Positions 1-8,485 of a stretch of DNA of 64,000 nt are shown here, one piece after another (position 1 is the first letter of the stretch; the number at the start of each line of letters is the position of its first letter). The notes beneath the pieces were generated by a model that had not been told where the DNA came from, made no database searches, and saw nothing but the letters and a program-made list of their open reading frames with translations. This DNA is from Pseudomonas sp. R84 (GTDB lineage: Bacteria; Pseudomonadota; Gammaproteobacteria; Pseudomonadales; Pseudomonadaceae). The DNA is taken from NCBI RefSeq assembly GCF_009834515.1, contig NZ_CP019426.1:4763501-4827500 (forward strand), written 5' to 3'. A program made the translations under genes and the position numbers.

Positions 1-82
1 CGTCGCGTTGGCCAACTGGTTGATTACCTTTGGCCGCTTGCTTTGGCGCCGACTGGTCATCAAAACCGCAGCGGTGATCTAG
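1..82 (+). CDS. C-terminal end of an unidentified protein (partial)
   Basis: An open frame enters from the left edge and stops at TAG (80-82), giving 26 residues that end in IKTAAVI. The visible tail is rich in Leu, Ile, Trp and Arg, like the end of a transmembrane helix followed by a basic cytoplasmic segment. Nothing identifies the family, and its start lies outside the window. It could be chance, but the frame uses ordinary Pseudomonas codons and stops about 80 bp before the next gene. Confidence 0.4.
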   Translation, partial: VALANWLITFGRLLWRRLVIKTAAVI

Positions 83-164
83 ACCGTTCGTCGTTCATCA
101 GGCACCAATCCGATCAGAGGGCAGACCAACGACAGGTAAGGATTCCAATCACTGGAGAAGCCCT

Positions 165-506
165 ATGATCCCGTCAAGGTTGACCGCTTTCGTATTCAGC
201 GCCCTGCTCTGCCCTGCGGTGTTCGCCGCATCCGCCACCGCTGCGGGCACCGGCCCTACCGATCCGACCCCGCCACGCGCCCCCGCCATCAACAGTGCCC
301 CCGGCATGAATACCGATGGCTCCGGCGTGCCTTTGATCAATCAGCCTCCCGCCACCGGCACCGATCCGCGCACGCAGGGCAGTGACCCGGGCAGGCAGGG
401 CGGCATGAATACCCCCGACGCCCCCGCCACGCCAGACAACGCGGGCCCCGGCGTCGGCTCGAAAACCACCACCGGTGGCTCCGGTTCCGAAGGCTCCGGT
501 CAGTAG
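165..506 (+). CDS. Small secreted Pro/Gly-rich hypothetical protein
   Basis: This 113-residue protein begins with a Sec-type signal peptide (basic SR at residues 4-5, hydrophobic stretch 8-22, Ala-rich cleavage region near 20-27). The rest is low-complexity sequence dominated by Pro, Gly, Thr, Asp and Asn, with no Cys, and ends in a Gly/Ser-rich tail. A GGAG ribosome site lies just upstream of the ATG. I do not recognise a family. It is probably an intrinsically disordered periplasmic or secreted protein. The following two small genes run in the same direction and may be co-transcribed. Confidence 0.7.
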   Translation: MIPSRLTAFVFSALLCPAVFAASATAAGTGPTDPTPPRAPAINSAPGMNTDGSGVPLINQPPATGTDPRTQGSDPGRQGGMNTPDAPATPDNAGPGVGSKTTTGGSGSEGSGQ

Positions 507-550
507 TTCGCCGACGCGAGCGTCCTGTTCAACCCAATGAAGAGGTAACC

Positions 551-808
551 ATGAACGTCGATAAAAACCTGGAAAAAGAAGTCCTCACCCGCCTGCTGCA
601 CGCTCATCCGAGTGGACTGGGCAAGGAGGTGCTGGACAATTACCGGGGCGAGAAGGTCGTGGCCAGCGCCCTCGCCGCTTTGCAGGATCGTGGACTGATT
701 CACCACGGGCATGTGACCTGCAACGAGGCTGGCGAACATTCGTTGAACCTGCCGATCAAGCTCAGTGCCGCTGGCGTTGAGGCCGCGCGCAAGCTGGATC
801 TGCAGTAA
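551..808 (+). CDS. Small hypothetical protein, winged-helix-like
   Basis: This is an 85-residue cytoplasmic protein with a strong GAGGTAA ribosome site before the ATG. Its pattern of N-terminal helices (EKEVLTRLLHAHP), a central 'ALAALQDRGLIHHGHV' segment and a C-terminal 'LSAAGVEAARKL' helix resembles small winged-helix proteins, in which a recognition helix is followed by a beta wing. DNA binding is only an inference. It lies 44 bp after the secreted protein gene and 63 bp before the next gene on the same strand. Confidence 0.7.
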   Translation: MNVDKNLEKEVLTRLLHAHPSGLGKEVLDNYRGEKVVASALAALQDRGLIHHGHVTCNEAGEHSLNLPIKLSAAGVEAARKLDLQ

Positions 809-871
809 TCCAGGGGCCGCTCGCTGCCGATGCGGCGGGCGGCCGGATCTGCACACAAGAGGAGAAACCCC

Positions 872-1252
872 ATGCCTCGTGGAAGCAAAGACAAATACAC
901 CACCGAGCAAAAGCGCAAAGCCGAGCACATCGAAGACAGCTACGAAAAGAAAGGCCTGTCGAAAGATGACGCCGAGGCGCGGGCCTGGGCGACGGTGAAC
1001 AAGCAATCGGGCGGTGGCGAAAAATCCGGCGGTTCCGGGCGCATAAAACCGGCGAGTGCCAAGGCTGAGGATCGTAAAGAGTCATCGCGGCGGGCGGTGG
1101 CCAGTCGCGAGGGGCATTCGCGTAATAGCAAAGCGTCGAAGGATACGCAGACAGTCGATAGCTTGATGAAGGAGGCCCGGGCGAAGCAGATTCCGGGGCG
1201 GTCTTCGATGCGCAAGCAGGAGTTGATCGAGGCATTGCGCAAGGCCGGCTAA
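872..1252 (+). CDS. Small basic protein with C-terminal Rho_N/SAP-like helix pair
   Basis: The 126-residue product is strongly charged. The N-terminal half (KDKYTTEQKRKAEHIEDSYE) resembles the short basic proteins annotated as plasmid-stabilisation-like in Pseudomonas. A Gly/Ser/Lys linker follows. The C-terminal 35 residues (TVDSLMKEARAKQIPG...KQELIEAL) look like the Rho termination factor N-terminal or SAP-type helix-extended-loop-helix nucleic-acid-binding fold. The ATG at 872 is chosen over an in-frame ATG at 830 because GAGGAGAAACCCC directly precedes it. Nucleic-acid binding is inferred; partners are unknown. Confidence 0.75.
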   Translation: MPRGSKDKYTTEQKRKAEHIEDSYEKKGLSKDDAEARAWATVNKQSGGGEKSGGSGRIKPASAKAEDRKESSRRAVASREGHSRNSKASKDTQTVDSLMKEARAKQIPGRSSMRKQELIEALRKAG

Positions 1253-1269
1253 GTTTGTGTGAGGCTAAA

Positions 1270-1355
1270 GGCCCCTTCGCGAGCAGGCTCGCTCCCACAT
1301 TAAATTTATGTCGATCACAAATCACCTGTGGGAGCGAGCCTGCTCGCGAAAGCGG
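1270..1355. repeat. REP pair (REPIN) between convergent genes
   Basis: Two inverted copies of the core GCGAGCAGGCTCGCTCCCAC (about 1278-1299 and 1328-1349) flank a short AT-rich loop. This is the REP doublet form (REPIN) widespread between genes in P. fluorescens. It lies between converging genes, where the palindrome may also act as a transcription end. Confidence 0.85.
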
Positions 1356-1359
1356 TAGA

Positions 1360-2289
1360 TCAAGCGCCGCCGGACTCGCGGATAAACGCATCCACCTCTG
1401 CCGCCCCCGGCGAAGTAGCCGGCCCCCAGCGCGTCACTGCGATAGCCGCTGCCGCATTCGCCCGGCGAGCCGCTTCATGGGCAGACAAACCCTGCGCCAG
1501 TCCGGCAACAAACACGCCAGCATGGGCATCACCAGCGCCATTGCTGTCTACCGCTTTCACCGCAAACCCGGGCACATGCCGACGCTCATCGCGCTGATGA
1601 ATCCAGCAGCCCTGCGGCCCGTCACGCACCACCATCAGCACCTCTTTGGGCAGATATTCAGCGAGTCGATCCAGCGCCACGCCAATATCTTCAGCACCGG
1701 TAAACCGCAACGCTTCAACACTGTTGCTGGTCCACACATCGATGCGCGGCAGCAACGCCTGCATCATCGGCGAGTCCGGCGACTCGACCAACGGGCCCGG
1801 ATCGAACACAACATTGATCGAGCTCGGTAGTGCCAATGTCCAATCGAGCAATGCCTGCGCTTTGCCTTCGTGGAGCAGGCTGTAGCCGCTGAGATAAACG
1901 TAATCACCCGCCTCGGCCGCGACGCTGTTCAGATCTTCTTCGGTCACCTCACCTTCAGCGCCGATATAGGAAATGAAACTGCGCTCCGCCGACGCATCGG
2001 TCAGCGCCACACATAAACCGGTGTCCTTCTGCGCGGGTTCGGTGATGCCGATGTGAATCCCCTCGGCGTTCATCGCCTGCCGCGCCAGATCACCGAAACG
2101 CCCAGTGCCATGGCGACCGAGATACACCACCGGCAGGCCGTTACGCACCGCTGCCGCCATCACATTGAACCCGCCACCGGCTTCGAAACCGGCAGACTGC
2201 GCCAGCACGTCACCGCCTATCTGCGGCAGTTTATCCACGGCCATGACCAGGTCGATGATGACCTGGCCGGTGTGCAACATCTTAGGCAT
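1360..2289 (-). CDS. PfkB-family carbohydrate/nucleoside kinase
   Basis: This 309-residue kinase has the ribokinase fold. The N-terminal substrate lid carries GGD at 25-27 and GGGFNVMAAA at about 38-47, and the C-terminal signature DSNGAGDAHAG (248-258) carries the catalytic base Asp254 and the anion hole. It should transfer the ATP phosphate to a sugar or nucleoside hydroxyl; the exact substrate cannot be read. The ATG at 2289 is preferred over 2295 because GAGA lies 6 bases before it. The start overlaps the end of the permease gene by 8 bases, so the pair is translationally coupled. With an NCS1 permease and an ADP-ribosylglycohydrolase-like gene it suggests import, glycosidic cleavage and phosphorylation of a nucleoside-like compound. 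Confidence 0.9.
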   Translation of the reverse strand: MPKMLHTGQVIIDLVMAVDKLPQIGGDVLAQSAGFEAGGGFNVMAAAVRNGLPVVYLGRHGTGRFGDLARQAMNAEGIHIGITEPAQKDTGLCVALTDASAERSFISYIGAEGEVTEEDLNSVAAEAGDYVYLSGYSLLHEGKAQALLDWTLALPSSINVVFDPGPLVESPDSPMMQALLPRIDVWTSNSVEALRFTGAEDIGVALDRLAEYLPKEVLMVVRDGPQGCWIHQRDERRHVPGFAVKAVDSNGAGDAHAGVFVAGLAQGLSAHEAARRANAAAAIAVTRWGPATSPGAAEVDAFIRESGGA

Positions 2290-3748
2290 GTGCATTCTCG
2301 GTTTGCGCGGCACGGCGATCTTTCGCCCCGCCCAATACAAAGTAAATCCCACCAGCGACGACGAAGGTCACGATCCAGCCGAGGCCGTTGTGGCCCAGCC
2401 ACGAGTCGGACAGGAAGCCCTTGAACCAGACGTTCTCGGCAGTGGTGCCGATGGTGGTAAAGCTGAAGCCGAGGACGATGGCAATCGCCCACGCGCCGAA
2501 TGCACGCCATTCGATACCGCCACGATACCAATAGGCGCTGCTCGGGCTGACGTCGAGCAGATCTGTCGGGCTGTAGTAGTGACGGTGAATCAGATCAACG
2601 ACGAAGATCCCGACCCACGCGGTGATCGGCACGGCAAGCAGGGAAATGAAGGTAATGAACGGACCGTAGAAGCTGTCGGCGATCAGCATGAAGTAGATCG
2701 AACCGGCGAAGATCGCGACGATATCGACCACCACCGCGTAGACGCGTTTGACCTTGAGGCCGAGGGTCAATGTGGTCAAACCGGCGGAATACACCGACAG
2801 GTTGTTCGACAGCAGCAGGCCACCGAATGCGGTGATCAGGTACGGCACCGCCATCCAGGTTGGCAGCATGTCGCGGATTGCCACGATCGGGTCAGTCGCC
2901 GAGGCCAGGTCGTTGTTGCCCACCGACAGCAGACCGCCAAGAGTGATCAGCAGTACCAGCGGAATGCCCGCACCAAACGCAGCAGACGCAACCAGACGCA
3001 CAGCCTTGACGCTGCGATGCTGATAGCGCGACATGTCGGCGCCAGCGTTGGCCCAACCGATGCCGGTGCCCGCAGCCATGGTGCCGATGCCGATGATCAT
3101 TGCGCTCATCGGCGCGGGCGTGGCGTTGAATACCGCGCTCCAGTCGATGGTCGCGCAGAGGAAACCACCGACCAGAATGTTCAGCGCACCGAAGACGTAG
3201 GTCGCCCACTTCTGAATCACCAGCAAGGTCGCATGGCCGAGGCCGGACACCGACAAGGTCAGCAGGACGAAAATCGCGATGAAGATCAGCGTCAGCACCG
3301 GCGCACTTTTCGCTTCCACCGGCGAGCCGAACAGAATCGAGCACAGCGACAACAGCACGAATGCGGCAGTGGTGGTGTTGACGGTTTCCCAACCCAGGCG
3401 CGACATCAGCGAGACCAGTGTCGGGCCGATGTTACCGCGCACGCCGAAGATCGCCCGCGACAAGGTTAGGCTCGGCGCGCGGCCACGGCGACCGGCAATC
3501 GAGATGATCCCGACCACCGCAAACGAACCGGCCGCGCCGATGATTGCGACGATGATCGCCTGCCAGATGGCCAACCCGCGAAATGCGACCAGCGTGGCGC
3601 CCAGCGGCAGACCGAGGATGGAGATGTTGGCGGCGAACCAGACCCAGAACAGTTGCAGCGGATGACCGTTGCACTCGGCTTCCGGCACCGGTTCGATGCC
3701 GCGGGTTTCCAGTTGCCCGGCGCTTTGCCCGGCGTTTGATGAACTCAT
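2282..3748 (-). CDS. NCS1-family cytosine/purine permease
   Basis: This 488-residue inner-membrane protein has about twelve hydrophobic segments and the NCS1 (CodB-like) pattern, including a polar N-terminus (PVPEAECNGHPLQLFWVWF), the GRRGRAPSLTLSRA segment and GWANAGADMSRY in the middle. The family imports nucleobases, hydantoins or related compounds with Na+ or H+. The ATG at 3748 is chosen because AGGAGCATCTTC precedes it; the open frame extends to 3802 without another good start. It is separated from the upstream hydrolase gene by a REP pair. The partners point to a nucleoside or nucleobase-type substrate, but the specificity is not visible. Confidence 0.9.
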   Translation of the reverse strand: MSSSNAGQSAGQLETRGIEPVPEAECNGHPLQLFWVWFAANISILGLPLGATLVAFRGLAIWQAIIVAIIGAAGSFAVVGIISIAGRRGRAPSLTLSRAIFGVRGNIGPTLVSLMSRLGWETVNTTTAAFVLLSLCSILFGSPVEAKSAPVLTLIFIAIFVLLTLSVSGLGHATLLVIQKWATYVFGALNILVGGFLCATIDWSAVFNATPAPMSAMIIGIGTMAAGTGIGWANAGADMSRYQHRSVKAVRLVASAAFGAGIPLVLLITLGGLLSVGNNDLASATDPIVAIRDMLPTWMAVPYLITAFGGLLLSNNLSVYSAGLTTLTLGLKVKRVYAVVVDIVAIFAGSIYFMLIADSFYGPFITFISLLAVPITAWVGIFVVDLIHRHYYSPTDLLDVSPSSAYWYRGGIEWRAFGAWAIAIVLGFSFTTIGTTAENVWFKGFLSDSWLGHNGLGWIVTFVVAGGIYFVLGGAKDRRAAQTENAHA

Positions 3749-3872
3749 GAAGATGCTCCTGTTTGCCTTTTTTGTGGTTGTGGCAATGATGCAAAACGAC
3801 AAGACTTCCCGGCCGTCCTCGGCCTGTCTGCGCGATCCATTGCGGGTTGAAAATTCGAAATTTGCGGTGCGG

Positions 3873-3940
3873 CCTTCGCGAGCAGGCTCGCTCCCACAGG
3901 TACCGTGTAATCCCTGTGGGAGCGAGCCTGCTCGCGAAGA
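3873..3940. repeat. REP pair (REPIN)
   Basis: Two inverted copies of the core GCGAGCAGGCTCGCTCCCAC face each other across about 14 bases. It sits inside a set of four same-strand genes, between the hydrolase stop and the permease start, so it could reduce read-through or stabilise the mRNA end. Confidence 0.85.
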
Positions 3941-3951
3941 CGTCAGCCCAA

Positions 3952-4950
3952 TCAGCGCAAAGCCAACAGCCCCTGCACTAACGGCTCAAGCTCCAGATGA
4001 TTAACGGCCTTAACCGTCTCGACCATCTCGGCAGGCCAGCTCTCAAGACCCAGGCAGGCCCCAAGCATTGCGCCAAGAATCGCCGCGATGGTGTCAGTGT
4101 CACCGCCAAGACCGGCGGCCATGCACAACGCATCAAACGCGCTCATCTCACCCACCGCGACTTGCTGCGCCAGCGCGAACGACACCACCACCGACTCCTG
4201 CGAGGCCACCGAAGTGCCGATCACGTCGTAGAGCAGATCCGCCAGCAATGCCTTGTCGCTATCGACACTGATGGTGCGCGCCCAACTGATGCGCGAGGCA
4301 ATGCGCCCACCGGCCACCCAGTGCCCATGCGTTTCCGCTTGTTGAGCGATTTGCTGACCAAGGTTCAGTGCCTCGCCCAGGTCCATGCCATTGATGCCGG
4401 CAGACACCACCGCCGCCACCGCTGCCGCACTGGAAATCCCCAGCGTGGTGTTGTGCGTGACCTGGCAAGCCTGCACCACCGCCGCAATAAAGCGTTGAGG
4501 ATCGGCAACATCTGCCGCGATTCCCACCGGCGTAATGCGCATCGCCGCACCGTTGGTGGTGCCATAGCGTCCGGCCTCTTCCGGCGAATGCCCGGCAAGG
4601 ATCATTTCGATCGCGCGTTTGGTCGACGGCCCGAGCAAGTCCTGCGAGCCTTTGGCCTGCATCTCGGCTTCCCACTCGATCAGGCGTTGCGCGAGGATTG
4701 CCGGTTCGATGCGGCCCTTTCCTTCTACCAACAACTCGCCGACCAGAATCGCCTGTTCGGTGTCGTCGGTAATCGAGCCTTTGGGCATGTTCGCGGCGAT
4801 TGGTTGCAGCGGCCCGGCGTCCTGCAAATCGGTGATCGTGCCGAAACGGGTCTTGATCGTTTCGCGGTTCAGCGATTGCGTCGGCATGCCCAGCGCATCA
4901 CCGAGGGCCAGGCCATAGAAAGCGCCGAGGGCACGGTTGAACGCGGTCAT
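3952..4950 (-). CDS. ADP-ribosylglycohydrolase (DraG/ARH) family protein
   Basis: This 332-residue protein has the dinuclear Mg/Mn site motifs of the family: GDALG (17-21), TDDT (61-64), NGAAMR (133-138) and GGDTDT (282-287). Known members cleave ADP-ribose from proteins or from small molecules. No nitrogenase gene is present, so control of dinitrogenase reductase is not implied. Co-operonic permease and sugar kinase genes suggest that it splits an N-glycosidic bond in an imported metabolite. Its ATG overlaps the stop of the gntR gene (ATGA), which indicates coupled expression. Confidence 0.88.
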   Translation of the reverse strand: MTAFNRALGAFYGLALGDALGMPTQSLNRETIKTRFGTITDLQDAGPLQPIAANMPKGSITDDTEQAILVGELLVEGKGRIEPAILAQRLIEWEAEMQAKGSQDLLGPSTKRAIEMILAGHSPEEAGRYGTTNGAAMRITPVGIAADVADPQRFIAAVVQACQVTHNTTLGISSAAAVAAVVSAGINGMDLGEALNLGQQIAQQAETHGHWVAGGRIASRISWARTISVDSDKALLADLLYDVIGTSVASQESVVVSFALAQQVAVGEMSAFDALCMAAGLGGDTDTIAAILGAMLGACLGLESWPAEMVETVKAVNHLELEPLVQGLLALR

Positions 4951-5660
4951 TTCGATTCTCCAAATTGCAGGTGCAGACGGAAATGCACCGGGTCGAGCAA
5001 ACTTTCCACCTGTTCCATGAAGCGGTTCTGCCGGTCGTAGGTGGTGCGCAGCGCTTTGAGGAATACCGTGCCTTCAGGCCGGCCAAGCAATGCGGCGTCT
5101 TCGGCATTCAGCGGTTCGGCGCCGATCCATTGATCGCCGCGCTCGCCGATGTAGCCGTAGGCGGCCAGGGTGATGGTCAGGGAATTGTCGATCAGGCCGA
5201 CGCGCGGCAGGCTTTCCAGGCCGCCGGTCGCCGGCATCAAAGAGCGTTCGAGGGACACCAGCGTGCCTTCGCTGGAACGGCGGCGACGGTCGAGGGTGAT
5301 GAATTGATCGGTACCAAAACGCGCCAGCAGATCGGGCCGGGTCACGGCTTCCAGACGCAACACTTCGGTATTGATCATCGCCCCGCTGTCGGCCAAGGCC
5401 TGCGCCCAGCCGCTGCGCTGGTCGAGGGCGACACCGTCGAAGGTGACGATGGAGCCGACGCCGCTTTGCGTGGCGATGTAATTGCGCCGTTTCAATTCGG
5501 CCAGCGCTTCGCGCAGCGTTCCTCGGCTGACGTTGAATTCTTGAGCCAACTGATGCTCGCCGGGCAACAGAAAGCCGTCCTCCATGAGGCCGCTTTCGAT
5601 GCGCCGGACGAGCTCGTCGACCACCCGTTGTTTCTTGTCAAATCGTACCTGTCTAATCAT
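4947..5660 (-). CDS. GntR-family transcriptional regulator with UTRA domain
   Basis: The 237-residue regulator has an N-terminal winged helix-turn-helix (about 8-70, with LPGEHQLAQEFNVSRGTLRE) and a C-terminal UTRA ligand-binding domain of the HutC subfamily (about 90-235). It is first in the operon and overlaps the hydrolase start by 4 bases, so it probably controls its own operon in response to a substrate-derived ligand. The ATG at 5660 is preferred to an in-frame TTG at 5666. No clear inverted repeat operator was recognised just upstream. Confidence 0.9.
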   Translation of the reverse strand: MIRQVRFDKKQRVVDELVRRIESGLMEDGFLLPGEHQLAQEFNVSRGTLREALAELKRRNYIATQSGVGSIVTFDGVALDQRSGWAQALADSGAMINTEVLRLEAVTRPDLLARFGTDQFITLDRRRRSSEGTLVSLERSLMPATGGLESLPRVGLIDNSLTITLAAYGYIGERGDQWIGAEPLNAEDAALLGRPEGTVFLKALRTTYDRQNRFMEQVESLLDPVHFRLHLQFGESK

Positions 5661-5735
5661 GTACAAATTGATACCCGAAACGGGTGTGGGCGGGCAAGGA
5701 ATATTTAGGGAGAGTGACGAAAGGCGGGAGAATCA

Positions 5736-5905
5736 AAAGCCCCTCACCCTAGCCCTCTCCCGGAGGGAGAGGGGACTGATCGAGGTGTTTATTCGAATTA
5801 CATCGACCTGAAATATCAAGTCGAACTCAGGTTTGAAAAGCTAGGAGATCTGCTCCCTTTCCCCCTCTCCCTCTGGGAGAGGGCTTGGGGTGAGGGGCTC
5901 TTGAT
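5736..5905. repeat. MITE-like interspersed palindromic repeat, copy 1
   Basis: The element starts and ends with inverted G/C-rich arms (CCCCTCACCCTAGCCCTCTC on the left, GAGAGGGCTTGGGGTGAGGGG on the right in reverse orientation). Each arm holds a smaller palindrome (CTCTCCC...GGGAGAG). The AT-richer middle contains ACATCGACCTGAAATATCAA. A related copy, inverted, lies at about 33668-33862. There is no coding capacity. It sits between the gntR operon promoter and the end of araH. Confidence 0.75.
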
Positions 5906-5906
5906 T

Positions 5907-6878
5907 CTAGCGTTGCTTCAGACGGTCAATCACGACGGCCAACAGAAGGATCGAACCACGGATAACGTATTGGTAGAACGTGTCGATATTCTTCAAGTTC
6001 ATCGCATTCTCAATAATCGCCAGAATCAACACCCCGGCAATCACATGCCGAATCATGCCGATCCCGCCGCTCAACGACACCCCGCCCAACACACAAGCAG
6101 AGATCACCGTCAGCTCAAACCCCTGACCAATCATCGGCTGCCCCGAGGTCATCCGCGAAGCCAGAATCACCCCGGCCAGCGCACCAATCACACCATGCAC
6201 GGCAAAGATAATGATCTTGGTCCGATCAACGTTCACACCTGCCAGCAATGCTGCTTCCTGGTTGCCACCGATGGCCATGGTGTTGCGCCCGTAGGTGGTG
6301 TAATTCAGCAGCCAGCCAAAAAACAGAAAGCAGACGATGGTGATCAGAATCGGCACCGGCACGCCGAACAACTGGCCGTTACCAAACACGAAGAACGATT
6401 CCTGCGACACACCCACCGCTTTGCCATTGGCAAAAATGTACGCCAGACCACGAACGATCTGCATGGTCGCCAACGTCGTGATCAAGGCATTAACGCGCAA
6501 CTTGGCGATCACAATGCCGTTGATCAGCCCGACAATCAGACCCATCACCAACGCTGCACTGACACCGAGAAACACGCTGTTGGTGTCGCGCATCACCACC
6601 GCCGCAACCACTCCGGCGCAGGCAATCACCGAGCCGACCGACAGGTCGAAATGACCCGACGCCAGGCAATACAACATCGTGCACGCCGCGATGCCGGTGG
6701 TGGAAATCGCCAAGCCCAGGCCACGCATGTTCAGCGGCGAAAGGAAGTTGTCGATCAGCAGCGTACAGGCAACGAAGATGCCCACAGCCGCCAGCAACAT
6801 GACCCAGTCATCAAGGAAGCGACGCATGTCCAACGGTTTGCGCTCTTTGGGCAGGGTTTCGTTTTGGGTTGTCATCAT
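5907..6878 (-). CDS. araH: L-arabinose-type ABC transporter permease AraH
   Basis: The 323-residue integral membrane protein has eight to ten hydrophobic segments and matches E. coli AraH in recognisable blocks: CLASGHFDLSVGSVIACAGV, INALITTLATMQIVRGLAY-like and ASRMTSGQPM. It forms the channel of a CUT2 (ribose/arabinose/galactose) importer with the AraG ATPase and AraF binding protein encoded upstream. The ATG at 6878 follows GAGGTGAC; a GTG at 6884 is possible. The intergenic gap to araG is only 9 bases. Arabinose is the best guess; related pentoses or galactose are possible. Confidence 0.9.
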   Translation of the reverse strand: MMTTQNETLPKERKPLDMRRFLDDWVMLLAAVGIFVACTLLIDNFLSPLNMRGLGLAISTTGIAACTMLYCLASGHFDLSVGSVIACAGVVAAVVMRDTNSVFLGVSAALVMGLIVGLINGIVIAKLRVNALITTLATMQIVRGLAYIFANGKAVGVSQESFFVFGNGQLFGVPVPILITIVCFLFFGWLLNYTTYGRNTMAIGGNQEAALLAGVNVDRTKIIIFAVHGVIGALAGVILASRMTSGQPMIGQGFELTVISACVLGGVSLSGGIGMIRHVIAGVLILAIIENAMNLKNIDTFYQYVIRGSILLLAVVIDRLKQR

Positions 6879-6887
6879 AGTCACCTC

Positions 6888-8432
6888 TCAGTTCGCCACG
6901 CCGTCAGCGCGGTGGCGCGGCAAAGCCAGTTGCAGCAGGTTGGATTCATTGGCCTGATCGCGGCCGATTTCGCCGCGCAGGGCGCCTTCGCAGAGCACCA
7001 GAATGCGGTCGGAAATGCCCATCACTTCCATCAGGTCGCTGGACACCACGATCACCGAAATACCCTCGGCGGCGAGGTTATGGATGATCTGGTAGATCTC
7101 AGCCTTGGCGCCGATGTCGATGCCGCGAGTCGGTTCGTCGAGCAGCAGGACTTTCATCGGCATCGACAGCCAGCGACCGAGAATGGCCTTCTGCTGATTG
7201 CCGCCGGAAAGGAACTTGATCTGCTGGCCGGCGTGTGGGGTTTTCACTTTCAGCGCTTTGATCTGTTTGTCGGCATTACCCTTTTCCCACAGACCGCGAA
7301 TCAGGCAACCGAGGCCGGAGTTGGCCCCGCGCGCACTGATGTTGATGTTCTCGGCAACGCTGGCCAGCGGGATGATGCCTTCCTTCTTGCGATCCTCGGG
7401 ACAGAGCAGAATCCCGGCAGCAATCGCATCGCGCGGTGAGCGCAATTTAAGTTCGTGACCACGCAGTTCCAGGCGGCCGGCGGTGTTGCGCTCAAGACCA
7501 CTGAGCAGGCGAAACAGCTCGGTGCGCCCTGCCCCGACCAGTCCGAACAAACCGAGGATTTCACCTTTGTGCGCTTCGAAACTGATCGGCTCGCGCAGGC
7601 CCGGGCCGAGCAGGCCGGTGACCTTCAGCGCGACGGCGCCGCGTGGACGATGGCGATAATCGTAGATGTCCTGAATGTCGCGGCCGACCATGCAGGTCAC
7701 CAGTTGATCGTGGGTCAACTGGCTCATGTCATCGAAGGTGCGCACATAGCGACCGTCCTTGAACACCGTCACCGCGTCGCAGATGCGGAACACTTCTTCC
7801 ATGCGATGGGAAACATAGAGGACGACTTTGCCCTCGTCGCGCAGGCGACCGATGATCGCCATCAAGCGGTCGATCTCGCGGGCCGAGAGGCTGCTGGTCG
7901 GTTCGTCGAAAGCGATGACGTGAGCACCACGGGACAGCGCTTTGGCGATTTCCACCAGTTGCCGCTGACCGAGGGACAGGCGTCCTACCTTGGTTTGCGG
8001 GTCGATTTCGTCGGCCAGGCCTTTCAGGCAATTCAATGCTTGCTGGCGTAGCGCACCGCGATTGATCAAACCGAAACTGGCCGGCAGATGGCCGAGGAAC
8101 AGGTTTTCAGCGACGGTCATTTCCGGCACCAGATGCAGCTCCTGGTGAATCACCGCGACTCCGCTACCGATGCTGTCGGCGGTCGACTTGAACGCCATGG
8201 TCTGCTCGCCGATCTGCAACTCGCCGCTGCTCGGAATGTAAGCGCCGCCGAGGATTTTCAACAGAGTAGATTTGCCGGCGCCGTTCTCGCCCATCAAGGC
8301 ATGAACCTGGCCCGGATGCGCGACGAAGCTGATCGCGTCCAGCGCTTTCACACCGGGAAAGGTTTTACCAATCCCGCTGAAGCGCAGGCTGCCGCTGGCG
8401 CTGTGTTGTTGTGTCTGTACTTGCGCGTGCAT
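6888..8432 (-). CDS. araG: Sugar ABC transporter ATP-binding protein AraG
   Basis: This is a 514-residue tandem ATPase. The first nucleotide-binding domain has Walker A GENGAGKST (48-56), signature LSLGQ and Walker B VIAFDEPTSS. The second has the degenerate loop GLVGAGRTEL and the signature LSGGNQQK. The block VIHQELHLVPEMTVAENLFL is almost the same as in E. coli AraG, which separates it from RbsA and MglA. It energises import with AraH and AraF. The gene lies 53 bases after araF. Confidence 0.93.
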   Translation of the reverse strand: MHAQVQTQQHSASGSLRFSGIGKTFPGVKALDAISFVAHPGQVHALMGENGAGKSTLLKILGGAYIPSSGELQIGEQTMAFKSTADSIGSGVAVIHQELHLVPEMTVAENLFLGHLPASFGLINRGALRQQALNCLKGLADEIDPQTKVGRLSLGQRQLVEIAKALSRGAHVIAFDEPTSSLSAREIDRLMAIIGRLRDEGKVVLYVSHRMEEVFRICDAVTVFKDGRYVRTFDDMSQLTHDQLVTCMVGRDIQDIYDYRHRPRGAVALKVTGLLGPGLREPISFEAHKGEILGLFGLVGAGRTELFRLLSGLERNTAGRLELRGHELKLRSPRDAIAAGILLCPEDRKKEGIIPLASVAENINISARGANSGLGCLIRGLWEKGNADKQIKALKVKTPHAGQQIKFLSGGNQQKAILGRWLSMPMKVLLLDEPTRGIDIGAKAEIYQIIHNLAAEGISVIVVSSDLMEVMGISDRILVLCEGALRGEIGRDQANESNLLQLALPRHRADGVAN

Positions 8433-8485
8433 AAAGCCACCTCTTCACACCAAAAAACGGCCCGGCAACCCGGGCCGTCGCGGCA

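Noticed and set aside
2105..3469. A 454-codon plus-strand frame opposite the NCS1 permease
   Set aside because: The permease has clear membrane segments and a ribosome site. The opposite frame is Arg/Asp/Gln/His-rich with no family.
3952..4950. DraG, the dinitrogenase reductase-activating hydrolase
   Set aside because: No nif or draT gene is present and the operon partners are a permease and a sugar kinase, so only the family name is supported.
5901..7439. A 512-codon plus-strand frame opposite araH and araG
   Set aside because: AraG and AraH are unmistakable on the other strand. The plus-strand product is His/Gln/Arg-rich, as expected of an antisense shadow.
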